Shown here piece after piece: positions 10,817 through 21,848 of a stretch of DNA of 64,000 bases. The stretch is from Platanthera guangdongensis (lineage: Eukaryota; Streptophyta; Magnoliopsida; Asparagales; Orchidaceae): positions 65,294,482 to 65,358,481 of the forward strand of contig CM077153.1 of assembly GCA_039583875.1 (NCBI GenBank). The letters are read 5' to 3'. Numbering within the stretch: position 1 is the first letter of the stretch; each line of letters starts with the position of its first letter. A program made the position numbers and the translations under genes. The notes under the pieces were generated by a model. That model made no database searches. It was not told the origin of the DNA and saw nothing but the letters and a program-made list of their open reading frames with translations.

Positions 10817-11084
10817 GTGCGCATCTAAGGATAGGTTAACACGATGAATATAAACCTTAGATACACCATTAAAGAGTTATCGGTAATTCCACTAGTAGAT
10901 TCGAGAACCAACATCTACATGCGTAAATTAGTTCACTAATAACTAACGAAGATACGTCATTTGAAATCTTGCCATCAAGAAATGTATGGAAAAGCCGGTT
11001 CAAACTCCAAATAGATTGACTTTAAGAAGTATTTGCCTATTTAGAAGATTTTTAAATTAACTTAGACAAACAGAAACCCGTGAG
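10512..11084 (+). other. Gene-free stretch replacing pol in SIRE-B
   Basis: Just after the gag stop a scrambled trace of the protease start is left (TAGACAGTAGATGGCTCAAG, compare GACAGTGGATGTTCCAGG in SIRE-A). No integrase, RT or RNase H sequence follows. The rest is unassigned AT-rich DNA with an (AT)n tract. About 4 kb present in SIRE-A has been lost or replaced. Confidence 0.75.
10741..10806. repeat. (AT)n microsatellite
   Basis: About 65 bp of nearly uninterrupted AT/TA dinucleotides lie inside the pol-replacement stretch of SIRE-B. Confidence 0.95.
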
Positions 11085-11420
11085 AATCCCATTTAACTCG
11101 TTCATCCTTCCTATTCCCGCCGACTCTTCACATTCCGTAGGAATCCCGCCGAAGGACCTTCTCCGCAGGAAACTCGCCGAATCCTGCAAGATTCTCGCCG
11201 ATTCACCGAAGGTTTCCCGCAAGCTTCTCACCGAAGGTCTCCATCGTCTTCATCTTCCCCTTCCGCAAGATTCCCGCAGGTCTCCTGCCGATTCTTCCCC
11301 TTCCGTCGACATCCCGCAAGATTCACCGATCGCAACTCGCGAAGAACTCCGTCAATCTCAGCGTGCAAAAACCCCGTCGATCTCGTCGATCTCGTCGCGT
11401 GCACCTACCAGGTGTCCATT
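11085..11420. repeat. CCGCCGA/TCGCCGATTC motif array before the SIRE-B env-like ORF
   Basis: Repeats of the type GAATCCCGCCGA, AAACTCGCCGAATCC, GATTCTCGCCGATTC and TTCCCGCAAG are related to the LTR array of the same element (GATTCTCGCCGAATC) but more diverged. They sit between the lost pol region and the env-like ORF, the same relative place as the arrays at 21395 (A) and 60608 (C). A short ORF at 11080-11436 (PADSS repeats) is a by-product. No clear TATA box follows. Confidence 0.7.
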
Positions 11421-11556
11421 GTCTTCATCGACCTAACTCACCGTCTACGCCTTTAGGTAACCACCCCCTCACCCTTACTTGGACTTGATCACTAGTGTCG
11501 CTTCCTTTTTGATTTTTGATTAAGCGTAGAGTAGGGCTTTTCTCCCTAGATTTGCG

Positions 11557-13770
11557 ATGGCTCCAAGGACAACCGCTGGGCTGGTCACTGGATGCGAGCT
11601 GGTTCGCACAGGATTCTCTCATGCCTCAGATGAATTCAGGAACATCATCCTTATGCTAGAGGAGGCTGGACTCTCATTCGTACTAGAGCATCCCTGTAAA
11701 ATCCTGGACAAGGAGGTGCTGGAGTTCTTTGCAACCGTAAAACTCCGGAATGACGACTCTCTTATCAAAAGCAAGGTTGTCGGGGCAAAGATCAAGATGT
11801 CTGCCAGCAAGCTGACCCGCTTCCTGCAGCTCTCTAGCTCGGAGCATGAGGATTATCTTGAGGAAGAAGACAAAACCCGGACTCTATTATTCTGTGGTCT
11901 CCCTTGAGGAACTCGGTCGATAAAGCGAAAGGATATGAATGAAGAAGGGAAACTTCTGTCAGACATAGTTGGGAAGGTACTCATATGCAAACCGGGTTCT
12001 CATGACCACATCTCTGCGGATATGTTCAAGATCCTGGTGGCAATTGTCTGCAGAAAAGGATTCAACTGGGGGGCATTGCTCTTTGAGAAGATAAAGGACA
12101 CCCTGAGATCTCCTAGCTTTGGCCGAATCATTAGTCTGTATCTCAATCAGTTGAATGAAGATACGTATGACATGAGTAAAGGTGTTCCTCTCCATTACTT
12201 AAAGAAAATGGACTCGAGTTTTTTTTACAGATGGGAGAGGCGAATTGGGCAGGTTGCCATGGTAGAACAACAGGACGCATCTCCAGCCGAGGACGGCACT
12301 GTGGCTGATTCTGTAGTTATCCCCAGTGAAATTCCTGATGCTTTGACTACAGGAATTGAGGGGGAGCCTCTACCCACTGATGCTAATATCGTATCTGACA
12401 TCTCCCAGATAGCCAGAGATGCAGTGGCGGATATACAAGAAGGAAGTGATGCTGTCGAGGAGACTGCTGATGAAGGGTTGGAAGGTGATGCTGATGAGAA
12501 TGATCAAATGGACGATGAAGGTGAGGAAGAAGGCAATGGGGGACAGGAAGCATTGGAGACTCAGGATATCACTGAAGTTCCATCTAACAAGCACGCTCCT
12601 GAGTTCGTCCCTGAGAAAATTGGTGCACCAATGGAGGGGGAGTCTGAGAAATCTACAGAGGCCGCAAGCATTCCCCCCTTAGAGACTGTGCTCGTGTCCA
12701 GCTCTACAGGTGCATCAGCTGAACCGCAAGGGCAAGGACTTCCTCAGAATCTTCCACTACGAGATGATATAGCCACTCACACCGTGAATGTCATTCAGGG
12801 CATAATGGATGAGCTTAAGGCATCTTTTGAGAAAGCTCAAAATAAAATGTTGAAAAGCATCAAGAAATCTGAAAATCTCATGCTCAAGAACATGGTGGAG
12901 ATCAATCATAAACTGGACGTGATGGAAAAGAAGTTTGAAGATAAGTATACAGCGGCCGGCCAAGCTGTCATTCTTCTTATGGACGGACTGAAAAAGAACA
13001 CCGATACTCTCTCCGTAGTGAATCAGAATGCTCATGTCGTAGCCAATAATATTCAAAAGTTTGATGGCAATATGGTAACTCTCAACACAAATCAACAAGC
13101 CTTGGTCACTGAATTCTCCAGGACTACAAAGCATATTGATGACTCACTGCACTCCTATGCAAATTCCATCGCAGTCGAAGCCAAAAAGGGGGAGAAAGAA
13201 TATATAGCTAAGATGGCTGAGCTTCGGGAAGTCATGATCAAAAACTTTGAGCAGTCAAACAAATATGTTTATGACAGTTGCTGGTGGATGCTCCAACAAG
13301 CGTTAGGCGTTAATATCCCTGAAAATCCTCAAGGTGCTCCTGCTCCTGAATATAATACTGTGGCTGATGAGGGCGCCAGTGTTGAAGAAGTTCCTGTAAG
13401 TGAAGCTGATGTTCATAGGGCTGCTAGGGCATCCTCCAAGGAAAAACTGATGGCAATGTTTGATCAAGGAGCCCTAGCAAAAGCCAGGGACAAGAGGAAA
13501 TCGCAAGAAGGGACATCAAAGGAAACACAAGCTGACAAGAGAATCAGACTGAAGGAGGAGGAAGTAAGAAACGAAAAGTGGAGTCCAGAATCAGACTGGG
13601 AGATGCACAATATGTATGAAGCCAAACGTAACATCTTTTTCAGGACCAACACTGTGGCAGATAAAGCTCCTCCACCCAGATATTATCCCAAGCCCAAAGA
13701 GTATGTGGAAAGGCAAAGAAAGAAGTATTTGGCTCAGAAGCATAAGGACGACCTAGCCAAAAATCCATAA
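11557..13770 (+). pseudogene. SIRE-B env-like (ORF3) protein gene, one in-frame stop
   Basis: From ATG 11557 (MAPRTTAGLVTGCELV) the frame is open for 737 codons except for TGA at 11905-11907, most simply a CGA Arg codon changed by C to T. The N-terminal about 200 residues resemble the plant transposon/retroelement ORF3 fold: LEEAGLSFVLEHP, EVLEFFATVKL, VVGAKIKMSASKLTRFLQL and IVGKVLICKPG, then FNWGALLFEKIKDTL. An acidic region (DENDQMDDEGEEEGNG) follows, then a long alpha-helical, coiled-coil-like part (about residues 410-560) and a basic tail (PPPRYYPKPKEYVERQRKKY) shared with SIRE-A. I see no signal peptide or 20-residue membrane segment, so envelope is a positional name only. A pyrimidine-rich CTTTTCTCCCTAG just before the ATG could be a splice acceptor. 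Confidence 0.8.
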
Positions 13771-14000
13771 ACAGAAACTCATAGATTATCATTGTCTCTT
13801 GAACATTTTTATCCTGTCTTATTGATATATGAACAATCCTGATTATTTATATATATATATATATGTATATGAATTTATGAATGACTCAAGTCTTGATCTG
13901 TTTGCCTATATTCTCTTGTGCTGCATAATTAAATTCTGAATGTTGTTTATATTATCTGGTTGGTGTTATTCATCTTAGCTAGTAGGATTTTGGCTTCGTC

Positions 14001-14014
14001 AAATAGGGGGAGAT
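14001..14014 (+). other. Polypurine tract of SIRE-B
   Basis: AAATAGGGGGAGAT directly precedes the 3' LTR start TGTTGG at 14015. The 230 bp between the ORF stop and this tract hold only AT-rich sequence with a short (AT)n. Confidence 0.85.
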
Positions 14015-15649
14015 TGTTGGTTATTGTATCCATAATTACCTGGATTTGAGTAAGCCACCTGTCAAGCTAAGATGAATTCACAATGTATTTGATGAAACCT
14101 CTTAAGTTGTGCTTGCAGTTATTCCACGCTAAGTGCACACCAATATCAGGGTGCAGTAGGTCAATATACACGGGTCTGTACGACGTAATCCCTCGTTGAG
14201 CAGATCAGTGTGTTGGCCTACGTGTACTCTCTCTATTGGAGTGCACTTACTTTCAAGTACAGGGCTGTAACTATGCAAGAGCAGACAAGGAGCAAGGATG
14301 GGTCAAGGAGCAGCTCTTGGGTGGAAAGACGAAAAATCGTCTAAGTATAATTCGACGAGAATCACTAGTGATTCTCGCCGAATCGTCAAGAATCATTAGT
14401 GATTCTCGCCGACTCTATCCGGCTACCTCAAAGCGGTGCTAAGTAATATTCGACGAGAATCACTAGTGATTCTCGCCGAACCCATCGTTGAGCAGATCAT
14501 GGCCAAGTAATATTCGTCGAGAATCAACAAGTGATTCGACGAGAATCATCAAGTGATTCGGCGAGAATCACTAGTGATTCTCGACGAATCGTCGAGAATC
14601 ACTAACTGATTCTCGCCGATTCGTCGAGAATCACCTTCGATTCTCGCCGATTTTGACTTGGCAATTTTTCTGGAAATAGCTGGACCGGATTCTGCCTCTG
14701 GCACTGTGTTGAACCGAAACTAGGGTTTCCTTCAGGTGGGACCCACAACAGTCATATTGAAGTTGTCTACAGTATAAATACATGGTATTTTTGAACAGTA
14801 AATAGCGAACAGAGAAAAAGACGAAACACGAGCCGCGACGTAACCTAGGTCGCGAGTTCCGCCCCGCCGCCGCCGTCGCCGCTTGAGAGAGTTAATTGCC
14901 GGTCTTGATCGTGGTCTCTTCCAGATCTCCGGTCGATAGAAGCTTAGTCAAGCTTAGCGTCTCACGTGTCTAACCGGAGATCTCTTGACTCTTGATTTGT
15001 TGATCGGGAAAACCTTCCCCGTCCGAATCGATCGAGACGATTGATCCTAGTGTGACCGTTGGTAGACCTAGCTAGCTTCGCTACGAAGTTTGGATCTCCA
15101 AAGTACAGCAGCCGCACATCGTCGTCGCCGCCGATCCAGTGAACCTAGCCGCCGCCCATCTTGCCGCCGCCGGTTCCGGGGAGATCCTCTCCAAGAGAGA
15201 TCTAGGGTTGTGGACTCTTCGTGGACTTCAACAACACGTCGTCTACGAAGAGGGACACCTTAGTCTCCAAACGTAGTTTGTATTTCTTGTACATTCTAGT
15301 TTTATTTCTGTTGTAAAGGAACGTTGGTTCCTAGTTGTAAGGGTTGGGTGCAACCCGTGTTGTGGGAGTGTTGACTCCTACGTGTGGAAGGGTTCCTTCC
15401 GATAGTGCAGGGATTGAATTTCAATCCTGTTGGTGAAGAGACCGAGTCGTCCCTTGTTGGGAGATAGGTCGAAGGGGGAAAGTGGATGTACCCAAATCGG
15501 GGAACCACTATAAATAGCTTGTGTATTCTGTGTGCTGTGCTGTTTATTTTTATTGTGCAGGTACAATTTTAAATTCCGCAAAAATGCTGCATGTCACCTA
15601 TTCCCCCCCGCCCCATAGGTGAAGATAGTTGACACTAGGTGGACTTTTA
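14015..15649 (+). repeat. 3' LTR of SIRE-B (1635 bp)
   Basis: Near-identical to 7198-8854. The motif array lies at about 14345-14655, TATAAATA at 14773-14780, the GC-rich leader at about 14840-15190 and the hairpin motif at 15481-15516. Small indels and C/T changes in the array are the main differences from the 5' copy. It ends CTTTTA, next to the GTGGT target duplication. Confidence 0.93.
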
Positions 15650-15654
15650 GTGGT

Positions 15655-16093
15655 AGGTCTTGTTGAAGGCTGAGGTAGGGCTGTTAGCCTGAGTGTAGGA
15701 GATTGATATCTCTGAGTTGTAGGCCTTGTGTAGGCTGAGGTAGGGCTGTGTACCTGAGCTGTAGGAGTGTGGACTCACTCTGAGTTGTAGGAGCCCTGTT
15801 GGGGTTCTGAGCTACTTTAAGATCTGAGGATCTGAGGTGAAGAGAAGAAGTTAGGCCAAATCTAGCACATTGCTAGATCGGCAAAGGGGGAAAGTGGATG
15901 TACCCAGAACTTGGGGAACCACTATAAAAATCTGTGTGCAATCTGTGTTGTGGTAATTCTATGAATCTATGCTGTGTTAGCTATAGAATTATCTGTTGTT
16001 AAGTAAATAATTGAATAAATTTGCTGCCTTAAAAGAAAAACAGGAATTACACCTATTCACCCCCCTCTAGGTGGTTAGACACTAATTCTTTCA
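15655..16093 (+). repeat. 5' LTR of SIRE-A, right part
   Basis: This continues the LTR interrupted at 7197 and matches about 26132-26570. It contains repeated GTAGGCCTTGTGTAGGCTGAGG-like units, the hairpin/TATAAAA motif at 15893-15929 and the end CACCTATTCACCCCCCTCTAGGTGG...TTTCA. Confidence 0.92.
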
Positions 16094-16095
16094 AG

Positions 16096-16113
16096 TGGTA
16101 TCATAGCCAGGTT
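16096..16113 (+). other. Primer binding site of SIRE-A
   Basis: TGGTATCATAGCCAGGTT starts 2 bp after the LTR end. It matches the complement of initiator Met tRNA (TGGTATCAGAGCCATGGT) with two or three differences. Confidence 0.85.
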
Positions 16114-16172
16114 ACTCAAAGAAGGACTTAACAGTCTGAGTTAGATCCTTAAGGCGATTCAAGATCAATAAA

Positions 16173-18211
16173 ATAGGTTCTGGAGAAAATTATAAGGAAC
16201 TAGGTTATATGAAATTACCCATATGTAGGAAAGAGATATTTGACATCTCGAAAGAAAGGGTCAGGCTGTTTATGGAGGCTTCTGATCCAAGGATCTACAT
16301 TACAGTAAAGGAAGGTCCTTATATTCCTATGAAGATTTCAGTTCTTGATGCCAACCAAAGAATTCCCAAAGATTTTTCAGAGATGACTAAGGATGAGATC
16401 ATCCTGACAACTATGGATAAAGAGGCCAAAATATCATAGTAAGTGGCATAGATGATGCAACATTTCAGAATTTGATTCACTGCAAGACCTCCAAGGAAAT
16501 ATGGGATACTTTGATAGTCTACATGGAGGGTTCTGAAAAAGTCATACAAGATAGAAAGTCTATGCTGAACCAGGAATATGAGAGTTTCAGACAAGGAAAG
16601 TATGACAGTATAAATGAGTGTTATAAAAAGTTCTATAGAATAGTAAATGAGCTGATGTCCTATGGAAGAATCTTCAGTACATATGAACTGAATGATAAAT
16701 TCCTAAGATCCTTGATAAAGGATTGGGACACTAAGATTTGTGCCATTAGGGAAGTGGCCAAACTTGCAGATATCTCACCTCCAACTTTGTTTGGAAAATT
16801 GTTGTCATATGAGATGCAATTGATGGCTAGGAAAGAGGAAGAAACAAGTGCAAAAGGGGAGCATAAAGAAAAGTCTGTGGCCTTCAAGGTTGAAGCCACT
16901 AGGAAGAATAGGAGGATGTCTCCATCACCTCCTAAGATAGTTGCTGAAATTACTTCAGAAAATTCAGACAACCAAAGTTCAGAAAGCAGTGACTCAGATG
17001 AAGACTTTGCTGCCTTCACAAGGCAGTTTTAGAAATTCCTGAAGAAGAAGCAGTGGAAGTCTAAGCCTTCCACATCTCAGCTTAAGGATGATTATTATCA
17101 AAAGAGGAAGTCATCCAGGAAGGACAGGAGCAGGTCTAAGCCAAGCAAATCTACAACATCAAAGATAGTTTGCTACTGCTGTAATAGGCCTGGACATGTT
17201 GTGGCTGAGTGTCCAGACAAAAGAAAAGAATCTGCTGATAAAAAGAAGATTCAACATCAGAGCAAGAAGGAGAAATCCTTTGTTGCTAAGAAGGAGAAGA
17301 GCTCGACAGACCAATCATCTTCAGAGTCAGAATCTGAAGCTGAGGCATACATTGGTCTATATGCAGTAGATGAAGAAGAAGAGTTTCTGCAAGTGCTGAA
17401 CTCTATCTATGAACAAGAAGACCATCAGTACAAGGGACTGATGGCTGTGTCAGAAGAAGACAAGTGTCAGGATCAGCCTAGTCCTTGTAAGGTACAATAT
17501 TTTTCTAGAACTTCAGATTGTAGTACTGAGTCAAAGTCAGCAACATCTGCATCAAGTGATGTGGATGAGTCTGAGTCTGAAGGTGATATTCATCAGCTGA
17601 TAGATGAATATGGGGACTTGTTGCAGGCACTAAAGAAAAGCAAAAACCTGGCCAAAACTCTGGCTAAGGAAATTGCAGATCTTAAGATGGCTGCATCTGA
17701 TTCAGAGAAGATGCTGGATCAAAAGCTGAATGAGATTGCCAGATTGAAAAACATAACTGTTATTCAAATGGGAACAATCACATTCAAGAATGATCAAATA
17801 AAAAATCTGGAGATTAAACTTCAGAGAGAAAAGGAGATTGTGGCTAGTTTTTCTAAGCCAAATTCTGTATTACCCTTAATAGATGACTTTGTGTCACAAA
17901 AGGGTAAGACAGGAATAGGATTTAAGAAAACAGCATGGGCTGCCAAGTCCAATAAGAAAGGCAAAGCCCTAGCACAAAACAAGAAACCTGCTGTAAACAA
18001 TTCAGCTAAGGTTCTACCTAAACAAAGGTATAACAAGTTTGAGTGCTGGTGTTGTGGCAAGGTAGGCCACTTTGCCTTACACTGTTGGCACAATTCTAGT
18101 GTCAAGGAGAGTAGCAGTTTGCCTGTTAGAAATGCTGCAGGTACATTTGTTAAATTTCAGGCTAACATGAACCAAGGACCCAAAATTCATTTGGGTTCTA
18201 AGGTTAAGTAA
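16173..18211 (+). pseudogene. SIRE-A gag
   Basis: The reading frame begins at ATA 16173, in frame with the MKLPICRKEIFDISKERV stretch at 16209, so the original ATG appears lost by G to A. A one-base loss in an A run (about 16426-16434) shifts the frame. The protein continues IIVSGIDDATFQNL, then KEIWDTL, the usual copia capsid block with MLNQEYESFRQG. A TAG at 17030-17032 interrupts it. Downstream are a first CCHC knuckle CYCCNRPGHVVAEC (17170-17211), a Ser/Glu-rich stretch, a coiled-coil-like region and a second knuckle CWCCGKVGHFALHC (about 18043-18084). It ends GSKVK TAA, with pol in the same frame after the stop. It would package element RNA; this copy cannot. Confidence 0.85.
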
Positions 18212-19850
18212 TTCTTTATTGCAAGTGAGTCCAAGTTGCCATGCCCCTATATGGTACTTGGACAGTGGATGTTCCAGGCACATGACTGGAACAAGGGGTT
18301 GCTGAAGGACTACTCACCTATCATGAATGGGCCTAAAGTAACCTTTGGTGGTTCTGAAAAAGGAATCATCAAAGGATTTGGTAACATTTCTAATAACCAG
18401 ATTACTATCTCTCAAGTGGCCTATGTGAAAGGTTTGAAACACAACCTTATAAGCATAAGTCAGTTGAGTGATTTAGGATATGACATTTCATTTATTAAGA
18501 ATGGATGTCATATCAAAAGGTCAAGTGATCAAAAGGTCATATTGACAGGATATAGAAAAAGAAATGTGTACTGTCTTAACTTTGAGTGTGAGAACAATGT
18601 TTCTCCTATTTGTCTTGTAGCTGATGAGAGAGCCTCTCATTGTGTTAAATGGCATAAGAGGCTGGCCCATCTTAACTACAAGACTATTGACCAACTCTTT
18701 AGCAAAGAGTTAGTGAGGAATTGTCCTCAAGTTAAGTGTATAAAGGATGAGATATGCTCAGCTTGTCAAAAAGGCAAGCAGACCAAATCCTCCTTTCATA
18801 GCCTTGAAACCAAGGATTCAGTGAGGTATCTATACCTCTTACATATGGATCTATTTGGTCCTATGCCAGTTCATAGTCTAGGTAGGAAGGTCTACACTTT
18901 TATGGTGGTAGATGACTATTCTAGATATTCATGGGTGTTCTTTCTAAGACAAAAGTCTGAAACCCAAAGTGTTTTATATAGTTTTGTCAAACAAATTCAG
19001 AATGAGCTGGACAGTACTGTGGTCAAAATCAGAAGTGACCATGACACTAAATTTCAATCTGAGAGTATGACAAGACTGTGTGAAGAATTTGGGATTTTCA
19101 AGAATTTTCCTCACCTAGAACACTACAGCAAAATGGTATTGCTGAAAGGAAGAATAGAACACTGATTGAGGCAGATAGAACTCTATTGCGTGACACCTCT
19201 CTCCCAGAATATTTCTGGGCTGAGGCAGTAAACATTGCATGTCATGTGATCAATAGGGCTTCTATCAGCAAGAGCCACAAAAAGACTCCCTATGAGATTA
19301 TGAAGGGCAGAAAACCAAACTTATCCTATTTTAGGATCTTTGGTTGCAAGTGTTATGTCCTTAACAATGGCAAGTCTTATATAACTAAGTTTGCTGCCAA
19401 ATCCCAAGATGGGATATTTTTTGGGTACAGTAACAATAGTAAGGCTTATAGGGTCTACAACTTGATTACTCAAGTTGTAGAAGAGTCTGTACATGTTGTC
19501 TTTGATGAAACAAGACTGATTAACTGTGAGTTGCCAAGTAGTGCTTGCAGTTCTACAAGTATAAATGAGAGAATGGACAAGCTTACAATTACAAAAGAGG
19601 AAGTGGAAAATGGTGGCTGCTGTCTAGGGGGAGTACAAGACTCTCCAGATGCTGATGAAAATCAAGAGGTGCAGCATAATGAAGAGGCTAGAGGTTTTCA
19701 ACCTGAAGATAGACTACCTCCAGCTAATAAACACTTAAAGGATCATCCAGCAAATCAGATAATTGGTGATCCAAGACAAGGAGTACAAACAAGGAGCAGG
19801 AATCTGAACACAGTTCTGTGCTCTAGTTTCTTATCATAAGTGGAACCCAA
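18212..19850 (+). pseudogene. SIRE-A pol, protease and integrase part
   Basis: After the gag stop the protease active site DSGCSRHMTG is readable at about 18257-18286, but one base out of frame with both sides (two compensating single-base indels). Then LISISQLSDLGYDISF leads to the integrase zinc finger WHKRLAHLN ... CSACQKGKQTKSSFH. The catalytic core has LLHMDLFGP (first Asp) and SDHDTKF (second Asp). A single frameshift near 19105-19120 precedes QQNGIAERKNRTLIE (catalytic Glu), which continues as 19186-19839 (YFWAEAVN, KTPYEIMKGRKP, FGCKCYV). A TAA at 19837 precedes RT. All three integrase acidic residues are still encoded, but not in one frame. Confidence 0.87.
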
Positions 19851-21369
19851 GAAATTTGAAGAAGCTGTTCTAGACCCACATTGGATTGATGTCATGCAAG
19901 AGGAGCTGAATTAGTTAAGAAGGTGCAAGGTCTAGAAATTAGTTCCTAAACTATAAGACCACAACATCATTGGAACAAAGTGGATCTTTAGGAAAAAACT
20001 GGATGAGAATGGGATCATTATAAAGAACAAAGCAAGACTTGTTGAAAAAGGATACAGGTAGGAAGAGGGTATTGACTTTGATCAAAACTTTGCCCCAGTA
20101 GCAAGACTAGAAGCAATTAGGATGTTTCTTGCTTATGCAACATATCAAGGCTTCAAGGTATTCCAAATGGATGTAAAATCAGCATTCCTAAATGGAAATC
20201 TAAAAGAAAAAGTCTATGTAGAGCAGCCCTCATGTTTTGTTGATCCTCTCAAACCTGATTATGTTTATAGACTTAGGAAAGCTTTGTATGGGTTGAAACA
20301 AGCCCCAAGGGCTTGGTATGAAACCCTGTCTAGTTTCCTCATTGAGAATAAATTCTCAAGGGGGAAAATAGACAAGTCTCTATTCCTTAGGGAATCTAAA
20401 GAAAAGATTATCCTAGTTCAAATATATGTAGATGACATAATATTTGGGTCTACTGAAAGTAATCTTTGCAGAAAGTTTGCAAAACGTATGCAAGGAAAAT
20501 TTGAAATGAGCAGTATGGGGGAACTTAAGTTCTTCTTGGGTCTCCAAGTAAGACAGACTGAAGATGGCTTGTCCATATGCCAGTCTAAGTTCACCCTAGA
20601 GTTAATAAAGAAGTATGGTATGGAATCATCCACTACCATGAAAACTCCTATGGGGTCAAATATGTCTCTAAGCAAAGATGATGCAGGGAAACCTGTAAAT
20701 GAAACTTTGTATAGAGGGATAGTTGGCTCCCTTCTATATCTGACTGCTAGTAGACCAGATATCATGTATGCTACATATGTCTGTGCTAGGTACCAATCCT
20801 GCCCTAAAGAGTCTCATCTGACTGCAGTCAATAGGATTTTGAGATATCTTAAGGGCACACCTAATCTAGTCCTTTGGTACCCCAGGAATGAAGATTTTCT
20901 ACTGATAGGCTATTCAGATGCAGACTTTGCAGGTTGCAAAGAAGATAGAAAAAGTACTACAGGCACCTGTCAATTTCTGGGAGAAAGATTGGTGTCTTGG
21001 AGCAGTAAGAAGCAGACTAGTGTGGCAATTTCCACAGCTGAGTCTGAATATGTGGCAGCAGGAAGTTGTTGTGCACAGCTGTTGTGGATTCAGCACCTGC
21101 TAGAAGACTATGGTATTCAGGTAAGTAGAACACCTTTGCTTTGTGATTCTACAAGTCCTATTTCTATTTCTAATAATCCTGTTTCACATAGTAGGACTAA
21201 GAATATAGAAATTAGATACCATTTTCTTAGAGAACATGTAGAGAAAGAGGACATCTCACTAGAATTTGTCAAAATAGATTATCAAATTACAGATATGTTT
21301 ACTAAGCCTCTAGATGAAACTAAATTCAATAAGTTTAAAATTGAATTAGGAATGTTGAACATAGATTAG
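19851..21369 (+). pseudogene. SIRE-A pol, reverse transcriptase and RNase H part
   Basis: The first 270 bp hold several stops within recognisable sequence ([48 protein letters not shown]). From 20122 the frame is open for 415 codons: [12 protein letters not shown] (first catalytic Asp), [26 protein letters not shown] (YVDD active site), [11 protein letters not shown], and the RNase H blocks [30 protein letters not shown]. It ends with the typical copia tail [15 protein letters not shown] and GMLNID. RT and RNase H motifs are intact in this last segment, which is the best-preserved coding stretch of SIRE-A. Confidence 0.92.
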
Positions 21370-21394
21370 TTTAACAAAATTGGCTAAGTAAAAT

Positions 21395-21800
21395 TGTGTC
21401 GACATAAGGAGTTATCTGTGTCGACACATAGAAGTGGTGTCGACATTCCAGGGAAATGATGTCAACACATCTAGAAAATTGGTGTCGACACTTCATAGAA
21501 ATAGTGTAGACACATCCAGGAGTGGTGTCGACATATCCAGAGATGGTGTCGACACTTAGGATCAACACAGATTTCGTCGAGTGGAGAATCGACTAATCGT
21601 CGAGCGCAAAAGTATAAGTGTCGACACATAGAAGTCAACACTTATGTCGAGACATTAGAAGTCTGTGTCGACACTTTTCAACAGTGTCGACACATTAAGA
21701 GAATTATGACGTGCCTTTTCACCTTCGTTTTTAGAAAGGTATAAATAGGTCAACAACATTGTCTGTCGACACGCTCTCCATAGTTTCGAGACCAAATCTT
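21395..21800. repeat. TGTCGACA array between pol and the env-like ORF of SIRE-A
   Basis: About a dozen TGTCGACA/TGTCGACAC motifs and one-base variants recur with the same short linkers as in the LTR array (GTGTCGACACTT, GTGTCGACACAT). Outside the motif the sequence is not an LTR copy. A TATA box (21740) lies inside its 3' part, and two more motifs flank it. Confidence 0.88.
21740..21747 (+). promoter_or_regulatory. Putative internal TATA box upstream of the SIRE-A env-like ORF
   Basis: TATAAATA within GAAAGGTATAAATAGG lies about 110 bp before the ATG at 21849 and just after the palindrome array. This repeats the LTR layout of array then TATA. I infer a separate promoter for the env-like gene. 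Confidence 0.45.
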
Positions 21801-21848
21801 TGTGTCGACAAATTCTCTCATCTAAATTCAAGATTTCTCTCAACACTA

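Larger units (their letters stand above)
7193..15654 (+). mobile_element. SIRE-B: pol-less SIRE element nested in the SIRE-A 5' LTR, with its target duplication
   Basis: LTRs begin TGTTGGKTATTGTATCC at 7198 and 14015 and end GGTGGACTTTYA at 8854 and 15649. The target duplication GTGGT (7193-7197, 15650-15654) is perfect. Removing the element and one GTGGT copy restores the SIRE-A LTR. The internal region (8855-14014, about 5.2 kb) carries a shortened gag, no integrase/RT/RNase H and a long env-like ORF. It is therefore a non-autonomous derivative needing pol from a relative. It is younger than SIRE-A, which is younger than the chromovirus. Confidence 0.93.
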
